A stretch of 64,000 nt of DNA from Gluconobacter kanchanaburiensis NBRC 103587 (lineage in GTDB: Bacteria; Pseudomonadota; Alphaproteobacteria; Acetobacterales; Acetobacteraceae): contig NZ_BJVA01000008.1 in NCBI RefSeq assembly GCF_007988905.1, positions 1 to 64,000 of the forward strand, read 5' to 3'. A model generated the notes under the pieces. That model was not told where the DNA came from, made no database searches, and was given only the letters and a program-made list of their open reading frames with translations. Position numbers and translations under genes: made by a program. Below are positions 24,994 through 32,291 of the stretch, one piece after another. Each line of letters starts with the position of its first letter. The first letter of the stretch is position 1.

Positions 24994-26229
24994 TCAGTCG
25001 ATTGGACCCCGGATTTCGGACTGCCCACTGCGCCTGAGCAGCAGCATCGCCAGAAGATAGACGAGCAGCCCAGCCACAGAGAGAATCGCCCCGCCGATGC
25101 CGAGCGAGCCATAGCCGAACTGCCGGGCCAGCAGAACGCTTCCGAGCGAAGCGCCAAGCGCATTGGCGATATTGAACGCGGAGTGGTTCAGCGAGGCCGC
25201 CAGCGTTTGCGCGTCTCCTGCAAAATCCATTAGCCGTGTCTGAAGCGCCGGGCCAAGCGTGCTCACAAAGGCTGGGATTAGAAAAACATCCACCATCAGC
25301 AGTGGACCGTTATGAAGCAGGAAGGGGAAGGTTATCATGACCCCCGCGCTGCCTGTGAGGGCGACAAGGGCAGCGGCATCAAGGTTCCGGTCCACGATCC
25401 AGGCGCCGACATTGGTCCCCGCCAGCATCCCGAAACCCCACAGCATCATGAACAGCATGACCTGCCATTCCGGTACATGCGTCACGTTCTGAAGCACGCT
25501 CGTCAGATAGGTGTAGATCGCAAACATTCCGCCAAAGCCGATGGCCGCCGTCAGCAGGGTCAACAGGATCTGTACCTTTACAAGGGCCGTGACCTCCCGC
25601 AATGGGGAGTTCTTTCGGTTGGGGATATCGGCCGGAATATAGCGCCACACGCCGAGGAACGTCAGGAAACCGAAAACACTGATGATCAGATAGGCAATCC
25701 GCCAGCCAAAATGGTTAGCGGCAAATGTCGAAAACGGCGCGCCGATCAGGCTCGAGATCGCAATACCCGACAGAACGCGCCCGATTGCCCAGCCGCGCCG
25801 TGAACGCTCCACCATGGACGCGGCGACGAGCGCCGAAATCCCGAACAGCGCGCCATGAGGCAGGCCGGTAATGAACCGCCCGATCTCCACCAGCCCCAGT
25901 GTCGGCATGGTGATGCTAAGCAGGTTGCCGCAGCAGAACAGGATGAGAAGCAGCAGCAGAAGCTCGCGCCGTGAGAGCCGGGCGCCCAGAATGGTAATGA
26001 GCGGTGCGCCGATGACGACACCCAGCGCATAGGCCGTGATCGCATAGCCGGCTTCTGCGGGAGAAAGTCTGAGAGAATGGGCAAATTCCGGGAGCATGCC
26101 CATGATGGCGAACTCTCCGGTTCCCACCACGAACGTCCCGAATGTCAGGGTGAGGAGCGCGGCTGTCCGGCCATGCGGGGGAGGGACCTGAACAGTGGTA
26201 TCCGGTGGAGGAAGGGTGTCAGTCGTCAT
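24994..26229 (-). CDS. MFS transporter (DHA1, AraJ/YdhP-like)
   Basis: A 411-residue inner-membrane exporter of the major facilitator superfamily. Twelve hydrophobic spans are recognisable; GTGEFAIMGMLPEFA in the first helix and the loop 2-3 motif GARLSRRELLLLLL fit the DHA1 drug/arabinose efflux group (AraJ, YdhP, NepI). A Pro-rich N-terminus precedes the first span. The direction of transport and substrate are unknown; the group commonly exports sugars, nucleosides or drugs. Downstream on the same strand is nothing, and upstream lies a decayed GlcG-type gene. Confidence 0.9.
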   Translation of the reverse strand: MTTDTLPPPDTTVQVPPPHGRTAALLTLTFGTFVVGTGEFAIMGMLPEFAHSLRLSPAEAGYAITAYALGVVIGAPLITILGARLSRRELLLLLLILFCCGNLLSITMPTLGLVEIGRFITGLPHGALFGISALVAASMVERSRRGWAIGRVLSGIAISSLIGAPFSTFAANHFGWRIAYLIISVFGFLTFLGVWRYIPADIPNRKNSPLREVTALVKVQILLTLLTAAIGFGGMFAIYTYLTSVLQNVTHVPEWQVMLFMMLWGFGMLAGTNVGAWIVDRNLDAAALVALTGSAGVMITFPFLLHNGPLLMVDVFLIPAFVSTLGPALQTRLMDFAGDAQTLAASLNHSAFNIANALGASLGSVLLARQFGYGSLGIGGAILSVAGLLVYLLAMLLLRRSGQSEIRGPID

Positions 26230-26259
26230 GCAGGAAAACCATTGATGCGGGCTGGAGGA

Positions 26260-26470
26260 TCAGGCGTTGAGCGCAGCGGCACTCGGACGGGCGACCGCGA
26301 TATCGTCGTTCACACTTCCGTCGGAAACCCCGATGGCCCCAAGGAGGGGGCCGTCCATCCGGATCGTTGCCATCGGCCAGGCGGTCTCGTCAATGATGGA
26401 AATGCACACGGCGACGTCCAGCTGTCTGGCCTGCTTCACGCCGGGCAGTGGCGATGGAAAATTTCATGAA
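26260..26470 (-). pseudogene. GlcG/HbpS-family (DUF336) gene remnant with an internal deletion
   Basis: In one frame the minus strand reads VKQARQLDVAVCISIIDETA, ATIRMDGPLLGAIGVSDGSV and DDIAVARPSAAALNA before a TGA at 26260. The beginning and end match the heme-binding GlcG family, but the middle of the domain (about 60 residues between the RMDG and GAIGVSG motifs) is missing, and no start codon in this frame precedes it. It lies immediately upstream of the MFS gene. Confidence 0.7.
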
Positions 26471-26619
26471 TCCGGTCTCTATCACTGAAGAAACGGTGGG
26501 AACTACTCACGTTCGGTAGGAATGAAATTGGCAGATTTGTGAAAAATCGATTTGTCGATCAACATTGAATACAGGCTTTTTCGATCTGATACATCATCCG
26601 TTCCGGATTGATTAGCCGG

Positions 26620-26912
26620 GATTTCGGAAGAGCGGGTGCAGGGGGACTGACGCGGTCTATGACACCGGATCTTGGAAAATGTGGAATTCGCGTTAGTGCG
26701 GTTAATCCGGGACTGTGTCGTACGTTGTCGATGATCCGGAGAAAGCGGCGCGTTTCATTGAACGAACGGCTCTGGGGTGTCTTGGGGAACCTGAAGATGT
26801 GGCTGCTGTAATCGTTTTTCTCGCCAGTCCCGAGGCTGGATTCGTAACGGGCGAGACAGTCGCCGTGGATGGCGGAGCACTGGCATCCAATGGTCAACTT
26901 TCGATGTTCTGA
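26620..26912 (+). pseudogene. C-terminal remnant of an SDR oxidoreductase, frameshifted
   Basis: Reading begins with an SDR segment (LTRSMTPDLGKCGIRVSAVN then PG) in one frame, then moves by a base around 26725-26735 to DDPEKAARFIERTALGCLGE, PEDVAAVIVFLASPEAGFVT and GETVAVDGGALAS. The cofactor and NAG regions are missing. It is a decayed FabG-like gene. Nothing drives it, and a stop codon and the rpoH terminator follow. Confidence 0.78.
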
Positions 26913-26915
26913 TAG

Positions 26916-26951
26916 AAAAAACCCCGCTGCAACCGAGGTTTCAACGGGGTC
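26916..26951 (-). terminator. Rho-independent terminator of rpoH
   Basis: On the minus strand the arms ACCCCG and CGGGGT, with an inner partly paired TTGAAACC/GGTTGCAG, are followed by a run of T residues. It lies 25 bases after the rpoH stop. Confidence 0.85.
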
Positions 26952-26975
26952 TTTCTGAACAGGATGCGGTCAGGA

Positions 26976-27869
26976 TCAGGCCTGCAAACCGTTTTCACGA
27001 CGGCGATGTTCGACTTCGGCTGCCATTGCCTTCTGGAGTTTTTCCATCGCTCTCGCCTCGATCTGACGGATACGTTCGCGAGAGACGTTATAATGATGGG
27101 AAAGATCTTCCAGCGTGGAGGGCTCTTCCTTCAGACGACGCTCGGACAGGATATGACGCTCACGCTCGTTCAGCGTCATCATAGCCTGATCCAGAAGTGC
27201 CTTGCGGCCCGTGAACTCTTCGGACGCGGCGTAGGTCTGTTCCTGGTTCTCGTGATCGTCCACGAGCCAGTCCTGCCACTCACCTTCACCATCGATGCGC
27301 AGCGGCGCATTGAGGCTGTGGTCGGGCGCGGCCAGACGCTGGTTCATGGACAGGACGTCCTGCTCCGGCACGCCAAGCGTTGTGGCAATGGAATTGACCT
27401 GCTCCGGTTTCAAATCACCGTCATCAATGGCCTGCATCTGTCCCTTGAGACGACGCAGGTTGAAGAACAGCTTTTTCTGGGAGGCCGTGGTGCCAATTTT
27501 CACGAGCGACCAGCTATGCAGGATGTATTCCTGCATAGCGGCGCGGATCCACCACATGGCATAGGTTGCAAGGCGGAAGCCACGCTCCGGATCGAACCGG
27601 CGCACGGCCTGCATCATGCCGATATTGCCTTCGCTGATGAGTTCGTTCACCGGCAGGCCATAGCCACGATAGCCCATGGCAATCTTGGCTACGAGGCGCA
27701 GATGGGACGTGACGAGGCGGTGGGCCGCGCTCGTATCCTCGTTCTTGCGCCACTGGCGGGAGAGATCGAGCTCTTCCTGCGGGGTCAGCAGGGGGAACTT
27801 GCGGATTTCCTGAAGGTAGCGGGTGAGATTGTTCTCGGGACCCACTGAAATGACGGCTGGGGATGCCAT
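26976..27869 (-). CDS. rpoH: RNA polymerase sigma-32 factor
   Basis: Directs polymerase to heat-shock promoters. The 297-residue protein has region 1.2 (NNLTRYLQEIRKFPLLTPQE), the core-binding region 2 with SEGNIGMMQAVRRFDPERGF and RLATYAMWWIRAAMQEYILH, the RpoH box QKKLFFNLRRLK, and the region 4 helix-turn-helix (EDLSHHYNVSRERIRQIEAR). An AAGGAG ribosome site precedes the ATG. A strong promoter (28071-28099) and an unusually long leader of nearly 200 bases suggest control of translation by leader structure. It is the only gene in its transcript. Confidence 0.97.
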   Translation of the reverse strand: MASPAVISVGPENNLTRYLQEIRKFPLLTPQEELDLSRQWRKNEDTSAAHRLVTSHLRLVAKIAMGYRGYGLPVNELISEGNIGMMQAVRRFDPERGFRLATYAMWWIRAAMQEYILHSWSLVKIGTTASQKKLFFNLRRLKGQMQAIDDGDLKPEQVNSIATTLGVPEQDVLSMNQRLAAPDHSLNAPLRIDGEGEWQDWLVDDHENQEQTYAASEEFTGRKALLDQAMMTLNERERHILSERRLKEEPSTLEDLSHHYNVSRERIRQIEARAMEKLQKAMAAEVEHRRRENGLQA

Positions 27870-28070
27870 GGTTTTCGACTCCTTTCGCCCGGGGCTTAAC
27901 CCGCATCCGGATGAGATGGAGACTCATACGGACCGGCGACGAAAGAGTTCCGTCTGACCCAGGTGACGCATTGGGAAGGACTTTCACGTCCCCGACCGTC
28001 AGTCCCCGGACTGGGCGACTTCTGGCGGTACGATCCGTTCCGGCGGCGCGTCAGCTCGTCGGATAAGCTG

Positions 28071-28099
28071 TTTATGACAGGCTCAGCCAAAAAAGTCAA
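28071..28099 (-). promoter_or_regulatory. Sigma-70-type promoter of rpoH
   Basis: On the minus strand TTGACT (-35) and CATAAA (-10) are separated by 17 bases. Transcription would begin about 195 bases upstream of the rpoH start, leaving a GC-rich leader that can fold. Overlap with the rluD 3' end is avoided by 15 bases. Confidence 0.6.
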
Positions 28100-28113
28100 T
28101 GGCCTTTTAAGGT

Positions 28114-29082
28114 TTAGCCGATCAGTCGCTTTTTCAAGGCCTGGAAGTCTTCAGGGGGAGCAGTTTCGAACGATAGCTGCTTTTTCGTCCGCGGATGGAT
28201 AAATCCGAGTCGGGTCGCATGAAGCGCCTGACGGGGAAAATCGAGCGCTGCTTCCTTCGCATCCTGCGACAGACCGCGCGCCGCAGCTGGAATCCGGCGC
28301 AGATAAACCGGGTCACCGAGCAGGGGATGGCCTGCATTTGAAAGGTGAACACGGATCTGATGAGTCCGTCCAGTGGCGAGGCGACATTCGATCAGGGACA
28401 CAGCAGCCTGAAACGGCTCAATCAGTTTGAACCGTGTCAGCGCGACCTTGCCGCCACTGCCCACGACCGCCATGCGTTTGCGGTCCCGCTTGTCGCGGCC
28501 GATATTGCCGTCAAACTCGCCCTCGGATGGCACAAGCCCCCAGGCGAGGGCCAGATAGGCGCGGTCTATATCGCGGGCAGCGAAGGCTTCGGACAAGGCG
28601 TTATGAACCATCGCCGTTTTGGCCACGACCATCAGCCCGGACGTGTCCTTATCCAGCCGGTGGACGATTCCCGGACGCTTCTCGCCGCCAATTCCTTCGA
28701 ATCCTTCACCGCAATGGCCGAGCAGCGCATTAACCAGCGTACCCGTCTCGTTGCCAGGAGCGGGATGTGTGACGAGCCCCGCCTGCTTGTCGAGCACGAT
28801 CAGGTCGTCGTCTTCGTAAAGGATATCGAGCGGAATCTGCTCGGCGATCGGCCGGGCAGGCGTCGGTTCGGGAAATGTCAGCACTAATGTCATGCCATCG
28901 CGCAGGGTCTCGGCCGGTTCGCAGACCGTTTTTCCATTGACGCAGAGGTGTCCGGCTTCAATCAGGGCCTTGACCCGGGAGCGCGAAACCGTGCCGATGG
29001 CATCCGCAAGGGCGCGATCGGCTCTCTGGCCGGCCACGGTCGCATCGACAACAAGACGGAATGGGGAAACAGGATCAGACAT
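28114..29082 (-). CDS. rluD: RluA/RluD-family 23S rRNA pseudouridine synthase
   Basis: Converts uridines in 23S rRNA helix 69 to pseudouridine. The 322-residue protein has an N-terminal S4-like domain (VAGQRADRALADAIGTVSRS, RVKALIEAGHLCVNGK) and the catalytic RluA domain with the signature GIVHRLDKDTSGLMVVAKTA containing the catalytic Asp, then GRTHQIRVHLSNAGHPLLGD. The ATG at 29082 overlaps the start of the opposite-strand gene. rluD next to rpoH and a small membrane-protein gene is a common alphaproteobacterial arrangement. Confidence 0.93.
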   Translation of the reverse strand: MSDPVSPFRLVVDATVAGQRADRALADAIGTVSRSRVKALIEAGHLCVNGKTVCEPAETLRDGMTLVLTFPEPTPARPIAEQIPLDILYEDDDLIVLDKQAGLVTHPAPGNETGTLVNALLGHCGEGFEGIGGEKRPGIVHRLDKDTSGLMVVAKTAMVHNALSEAFAARDIDRAYLALAWGLVPSEGEFDGNIGRDKRDRKRMAVVGSGGKVALTRFKLIEPFQAAVSLIECRLATGRTHQIRVHLSNAGHPLLGDPVYLRRIPAAARGLSQDAKEAALDFPRQALHATRLGFIHPRTKKQLSFETAPPEDFQALKKRLIG

Positions 29083-29455
29083 GACACAGGGTGTAGCCGA
29101 GGAAGTGGCGAACAGCGAGTCGCAGACACCGAAAGCGCTGCTGGCCGCGGTAATTTTGATGGGAGTCCTGATCATTGCGGCTGTTTTCGGCCTGATCGGG
29201 GTGATTGCTTATCGTTTCCTGCATCCCCGGCCCAGTGTTACGGCAACTGTCCCGCTTGTTGAGGGTGGCTTTTCGCGTTTGGCGCTGCCGCTTCAGGAAG
29301 GGGAACATATTACCGCTGTGACGGCGCGTCCGGATGGTCTGATGGCGGTGACGCTGGGCGGAGTGGGGCGTGATCGTGTGCTGCTATGGAATCCGGAAGC
29401 CGGAAAGATTGCCGCCGAGCTTGATTTTGGTGCGCCTGCGTCGGCCGCTCCCTGA
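29081..29455 (+). CDS. Single-span membrane protein, DUF6476-like
   Basis: A 124-residue protein with a short N-terminus, one membrane helix (LLAAVILMGVLIIAAVFGLIG) near residues 19-44, and a periplasmic or cytoplasmic beta-rich domain (ITAVTARPDGLMAVTLGGVG, RDRVLLWNPEAGKI). Genes of this type frequently face rluD in alphaproteobacteria, and the pairing supports assignment to the DUF6476 group, although I cannot verify it. Its ATG overlaps the rluD start, so the two genes have overlapping promoters or leaderless transcripts. Confidence 0.72.
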   Translation: MTQGVAEEVANSESQTPKALLAAVILMGVLIIAAVFGLIGVIAYRFLHPRPSVTATVPLVEGGFSRLALPLQEGEHITAVTARPDGLMAVTLGGVGRDRVLLWNPEAGKIAAELDFGAPASAAP

Positions 29456-29612
29456 TTGACGCGATCGTCGCGACGGGCACTGTGTTCGGAGTACAGTACG
29501 CCCCGCGTGAAATCAGCCCGGCGGACGACGCTTCTACCCGTCGCTGGTGTTCGCCACCTGCTTCCACGAGAAAATCTGGCGCAAAAACTGAGGCCAGAGA
29601 GGGAAAGACGTC

Positions 29613-29912
29613 TCAGGACGCCTGAAGAATGGCCGACAGCAGACCGGGAAAGCGGGTGTTGAGTTCATCGCGGCGCAGGGAGTTACGATGCTGCACCCCT
29701 TCGATGCGCGTATGCAGGATTCCGCTCTCTCGCAGCACCTGAAAATGATGCGACATGCTGGATTTGGGGCGCGTTCCGATCAGCGTAGCGCAGTTGGCTT
29801 CCCCGACGCGTTCGAGATGCCGCACGATATCCAGCCGTGCCGGATCGGCGAGCGCGCGGAGTACCGCACTCAGTTCGAACGTCTCGGGGGCGGGATGGTG
29901 ATAGGCGGGCAT
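29613..29912 (-). CDS. ArsR-family transcription regulator
   Basis: A 99-residue winged-helix protein with the ArsR/SmtB pattern: ELSAVLRALADPARLDIVRH, then ANCATLIGTRPKSSMSHHFQ as helix-turn-helix and VLRESGILHTRIEGVQHRNS as the wing. It has the compact length of ArsR but lacks the ELCVC metal-binding motif, so it probably senses a non-metal signal. It is divergent from the old-yellow-enzyme gene with a perfect palindrome between, consistent with repression of both genes. Confidence 0.9.
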   Translation of the reverse strand: MPAYHHPAPETFELSAVLRALADPARLDIVRHLERVGEANCATLIGTRPKSSMSHHFQVLRESGILHTRIEGVQHRNSLRRDELNTRFPGLLSAILQAS

Positions 29913-29954
29913 GAATCCCTTATCCCTTTCCTGAGATTTTATCGCAACACTTGC

Positions 29955-29978
29955 ATTGTTCGAGTTTTATCGAACAAT
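29955..29978. promoter_or_regulatory. Perfect inverted repeat, likely ArsR operator
   Basis: Arms ATTGTTCGA and TCGAACAAT are exact inverted copies around GTTTTA. It lies 43 bases before the ArsR start and 28 bases before the reductase start, the typical position of a repressor site controlling a divergent pair. Confidence 0.75.
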
Positions 29979-30006
29979 ATGACATCCCCTTCTGAGGAGA
30001 GATGTA

Positions 30007-31092
30007 ATGCCTACATTGTTTGATCCTATCGATTTCGGTCCCATTCATGCGAAGAATCGGATTCTGATGTCTCCGCTCACACGCGCACGGGCTGACAGGA
30101 ACGCGGTTCCCACGCCGATCATGGCGGAATACTACGCCCAGCGCTCAGGGGCCGGCCTTATCATTTCCGAAGCTACGGGCATTTCCCGTGAAGGTCTGGG
30201 CTGGCCTTTCGCGCCGGGCCTGTGGACCGATGAGCAGGTTGAAGCCTGGAAGCCTGTCGTTGCTGCTGTTCATGCCAAAGGCGGGAAAATCGTTGCCCAG
30301 CTCTGGCATATGGGCAGGATGGTCCATTCGTCGGTGACGGGAACGCAGCCCGTTTCGTCTTCCGCAACGACCGCGCCGAACGAAGTCCACACCTATGAAG
30401 GCAAAAAGCCTTATGAACAGGCTCGGGCGATTGATGCGTCCGATATCAGTCGCATTCTGGGGGACTACGAAACGGCGGCCCGCAATGCCATTCGGGCGGG
30501 TTTCGACGGCGTCCAGATCCATGCGGCCAATGGCTATCTGATTGACGAATTCCTGCGGGACAGCACCAACCTTCGGACGGACGAATATGGCGGTTCCCCT
30601 GAGAACCGCCTCCGCTTCCTTCGGGAAGTGACGAAGCGTGTGATTGCCGCTGTGGGTGCGGACAGAACGGGCGTTCGCCTGTCGCCGAATGGAGACACGC
30701 AGGGTTGCATCGACAGTGCGCCGGAGACGGTCTTCGTGCCCGCCGCGAAGATGCTTCAGGATCTGGGTGTCGCTTGGCTTGAGCTGCGTGAACCTGGTCC
30801 TGACGGGACTTTCGGAAAGACGGATCAACCCAAGCTGTCCCCGCAGATCCGCAAGGTCTTCACCCGGCCGCTGGTGCTCAATCAGGACTATACGTTCGAG
30901 GCAGCGCAGGGCGCACTGGCTGAGGGACACGCAGATGCGATCGCTTTCGGCCGGAAATTCATTTCGAACCCTGACCTGCCGGAACGGTTCGCCAAAGGAC
31001 TGCCGCTTCAGCCGGATAATATGCAAACCTGGTACAGCCAGGGGCCAGAAGGCTACATCGATTACCCTGCTGCGACGTCCACGACGGACTGA
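30007..31092 (+). CDS. Old yellow enzyme-family alkene reductase
   Basis: FMN-dependent NAD(P)H oxidoreductase that reduces activated C=C bonds such as those of N-ethylmaleimide or cyclohexenone. The 361 residues contain the N-terminal NRILMSPLTRARAD, the active-site HAANGYLIDEFLRDSTNLRT, EYGGSPENRLRFLREVTKRV and a C-terminal FGRKFISNPDLPER. Length matches NemA/OYE. Start is supported by AGGAGAG. The divergent ArsR regulator with a palindrome suggests induction by an electrophile. A terminator-like hairpin follows at 31101. Confidence 0.94.
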   Translation: MPTLFDPIDFGPIHAKNRILMSPLTRARADRNAVPTPIMAEYYAQRSGAGLIISEATGISREGLGWPFAPGLWTDEQVEAWKPVVAAVHAKGGKIVAQLWHMGRMVHSSVTGTQPVSSSATTAPNEVHTYEGKKPYEQARAIDASDISRILGDYETAARNAIRAGFDGVQIHAANGYLIDEFLRDSTNLRTDEYGGSPENRLRFLREVTKRVIAAVGADRTGVRLSPNGDTQGCIDSAPETVFVPAAKMLQDLGVAWLELREPGPDGTFGKTDQPKLSPQIRKVFTRPLVLNQDYTFEAAQGALAEGHADAIAFGRKFISNPDLPERFAKGLPLQPDNMQTWYSQGPEGYIDYPAATSTTD

Positions 31093-31100
31093 CATGGCAG

Positions 31101-31127
31101 GCCCGGGAGCGGAACAGGCTCCCGGGC
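31101..31127. terminator. Hairpin terminator between the alkene reductase and rlmB genes
   Basis: Stem GCCCGGGAGC / GCTCCCGGGC with a seven-base loop, then TTTCC on the plus strand. It lies between two convergent genes and may serve both. Confidence 0.72.
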
Positions 31128-31134
31128 TTTCCGG

Positions 31135-31980
31135 TCAGACAGGGCGGACCAGTTCATAAAGCGCCACGGCGGCGGCGTTGGAGACATTGAGGCTTTCCAT
31201 GTCGCCCGGCATATAAACGCTGGCGATTTCGTCGCAGGTCTCACGCGTCAGGCGCCGCAGTCCGGCCCCTTCCGCTCCGAGAACCAGTGCGACCCGGCGT
31301 CCGGCAAAGCTTTTGCCGTCAAGCCGCGTGCCGCCTGCATCCAGCCCTACCACCCAGAAATTTTCAGCCTGAAGTGCCTGAAGGGCACGGGAGAGATTAA
31401 CCTCCCGCAGGATCGGCACGACGTCTAGGGCCCCAGAGGCCGCTTTTGCCATGGCGCCGCTTTCCTGCGGAGCATTGCGGTCCTGAACGAGAAGCGCCGC
31501 CGCTCCGAAAGCTGCGGCAGATCGCAGGATCGCACCGATATTGCGGGGGTCCGTGACCTGATCCAACACCAGAACAGGACCGGTCCGCTCAACGATATCG
31601 GGGATGGCCAGTGTCTCCAGCGGTTCTACCCGCAGGCAGACGCCCTGATGGACGGCATCACGCTCGCACAGTCGGTCCAGCCGCTCACGATCGACGATCT
31701 GTGGCTTGCGCGAGGTGGTGTCGAAAGAAGCGGCAGCCTCGCGCGTTGCCAGAAAGTCGTGGATGACGCGCTCGGGATTGGAGAGAGCGGCCTGAACCGC
31801 GTGATGTCCGTATATCCAGTACCCCGATCCGGAGCCGCCTCCCGATGGCCGCCCTGAACGGGCATTGCGCCCTCCCGATCGCTCGCCCGCCGGGCGGGCA
31901 GACTGTTCGGCATGAGGGGAGGGAGAGGGACGAGCCGTGGAACGGTCGGGAGCGGAACGGGAGGAGGATCTTCTGGCCAT
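31135..31980 (-). CDS. rlmB: RlmB-type SpoU rRNA/tRNA 2'-O-methyltransferase
   Basis: SPOUT-class methyltransferase; RlmB methylates a conserved G in 23S rRNA. After a basic, low-complexity N-terminus (about residues 1-55, rich in Arg, Ser, Gly) comes a substrate-binding domain (GSGYWIYGHHAVQAALSNPE) and the knotted catalytic domain with DQVTDPRNIGAILRSAAAFG, LVLGAEGAGLRRLT and YMPGDMESLNVSNAAAVALY, which are the SpoU motifs 1, 2 and 3. The ATG at 31980 is used; an ATG three codons earlier (31989) is possible. Upstream is a divergent tRNA-Tyr gene. Confidence 0.92.
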   Translation of the reverse strand: MARRSSSRSAPDRSTARPSPSPHAEQSARPAGERSGGRNARSGRPSGGGSGSGYWIYGHHAVQAALSNPERVIHDFLATREAAASFDTTSRKPQIVDRERLDRLCERDAVHQGVCLRVEPLETLAIPDIVERTGPVLVLDQVTDPRNIGAILRSAAAFGAAALLVQDRNAPQESGAMAKAASGALDVVPILREVNLSRALQALQAENFWVVGLDAGGTRLDGKSFAGRRVALVLGAEGAGLRRLTRETCDEIASVYMPGDMESLNVSNAAAVALYELVRPV

Positions 31981-32048
31981 AAAAAGCATATAATCGACAA
32001 CAGGCGATTGACATAGCCGTCAATCCGCCATATCCCAACCGCCGACCC

Positions 32049-32134
32049 GGAGAGGTGCCCGAGTGGCTAAAGGGGGCGGACTGTAAATCCGCTGGCGTAC
32101 GCCTACGTTGGTTCGAATCCAACCCTCTCCACCA
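32049..32134 (+). tRNA. tRNA-Tyr (anticodon GTA)
   Basis: Acceptor stem GGAGAGG pairs with CCTCTCC and a CCA end is encoded. The D-loop, an anticodon loop containing GTA (CTGTAAATC), a long variable arm (CTGGCGTACGCCTACG) and a GTTCGAATC T-loop are all visible. The long variable arm is typical of bacterial tRNA-Tyr. Confidence 0.96.
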
Positions 32135-32291
32135 GGTCTTTTTCCAGAAAATTCCTATCTGTATTTCCGTAAAGCGGGCGTGACGACGTGATCGCCGTTC
32201 ATGAAATGGCGATGCGGTTCAGTTGCGTCTGTCCATGTGGGACTCTGTCGACCCTGCCTCTTTGCAGAGACAGGGCGAGGTGCTGTTCAGA

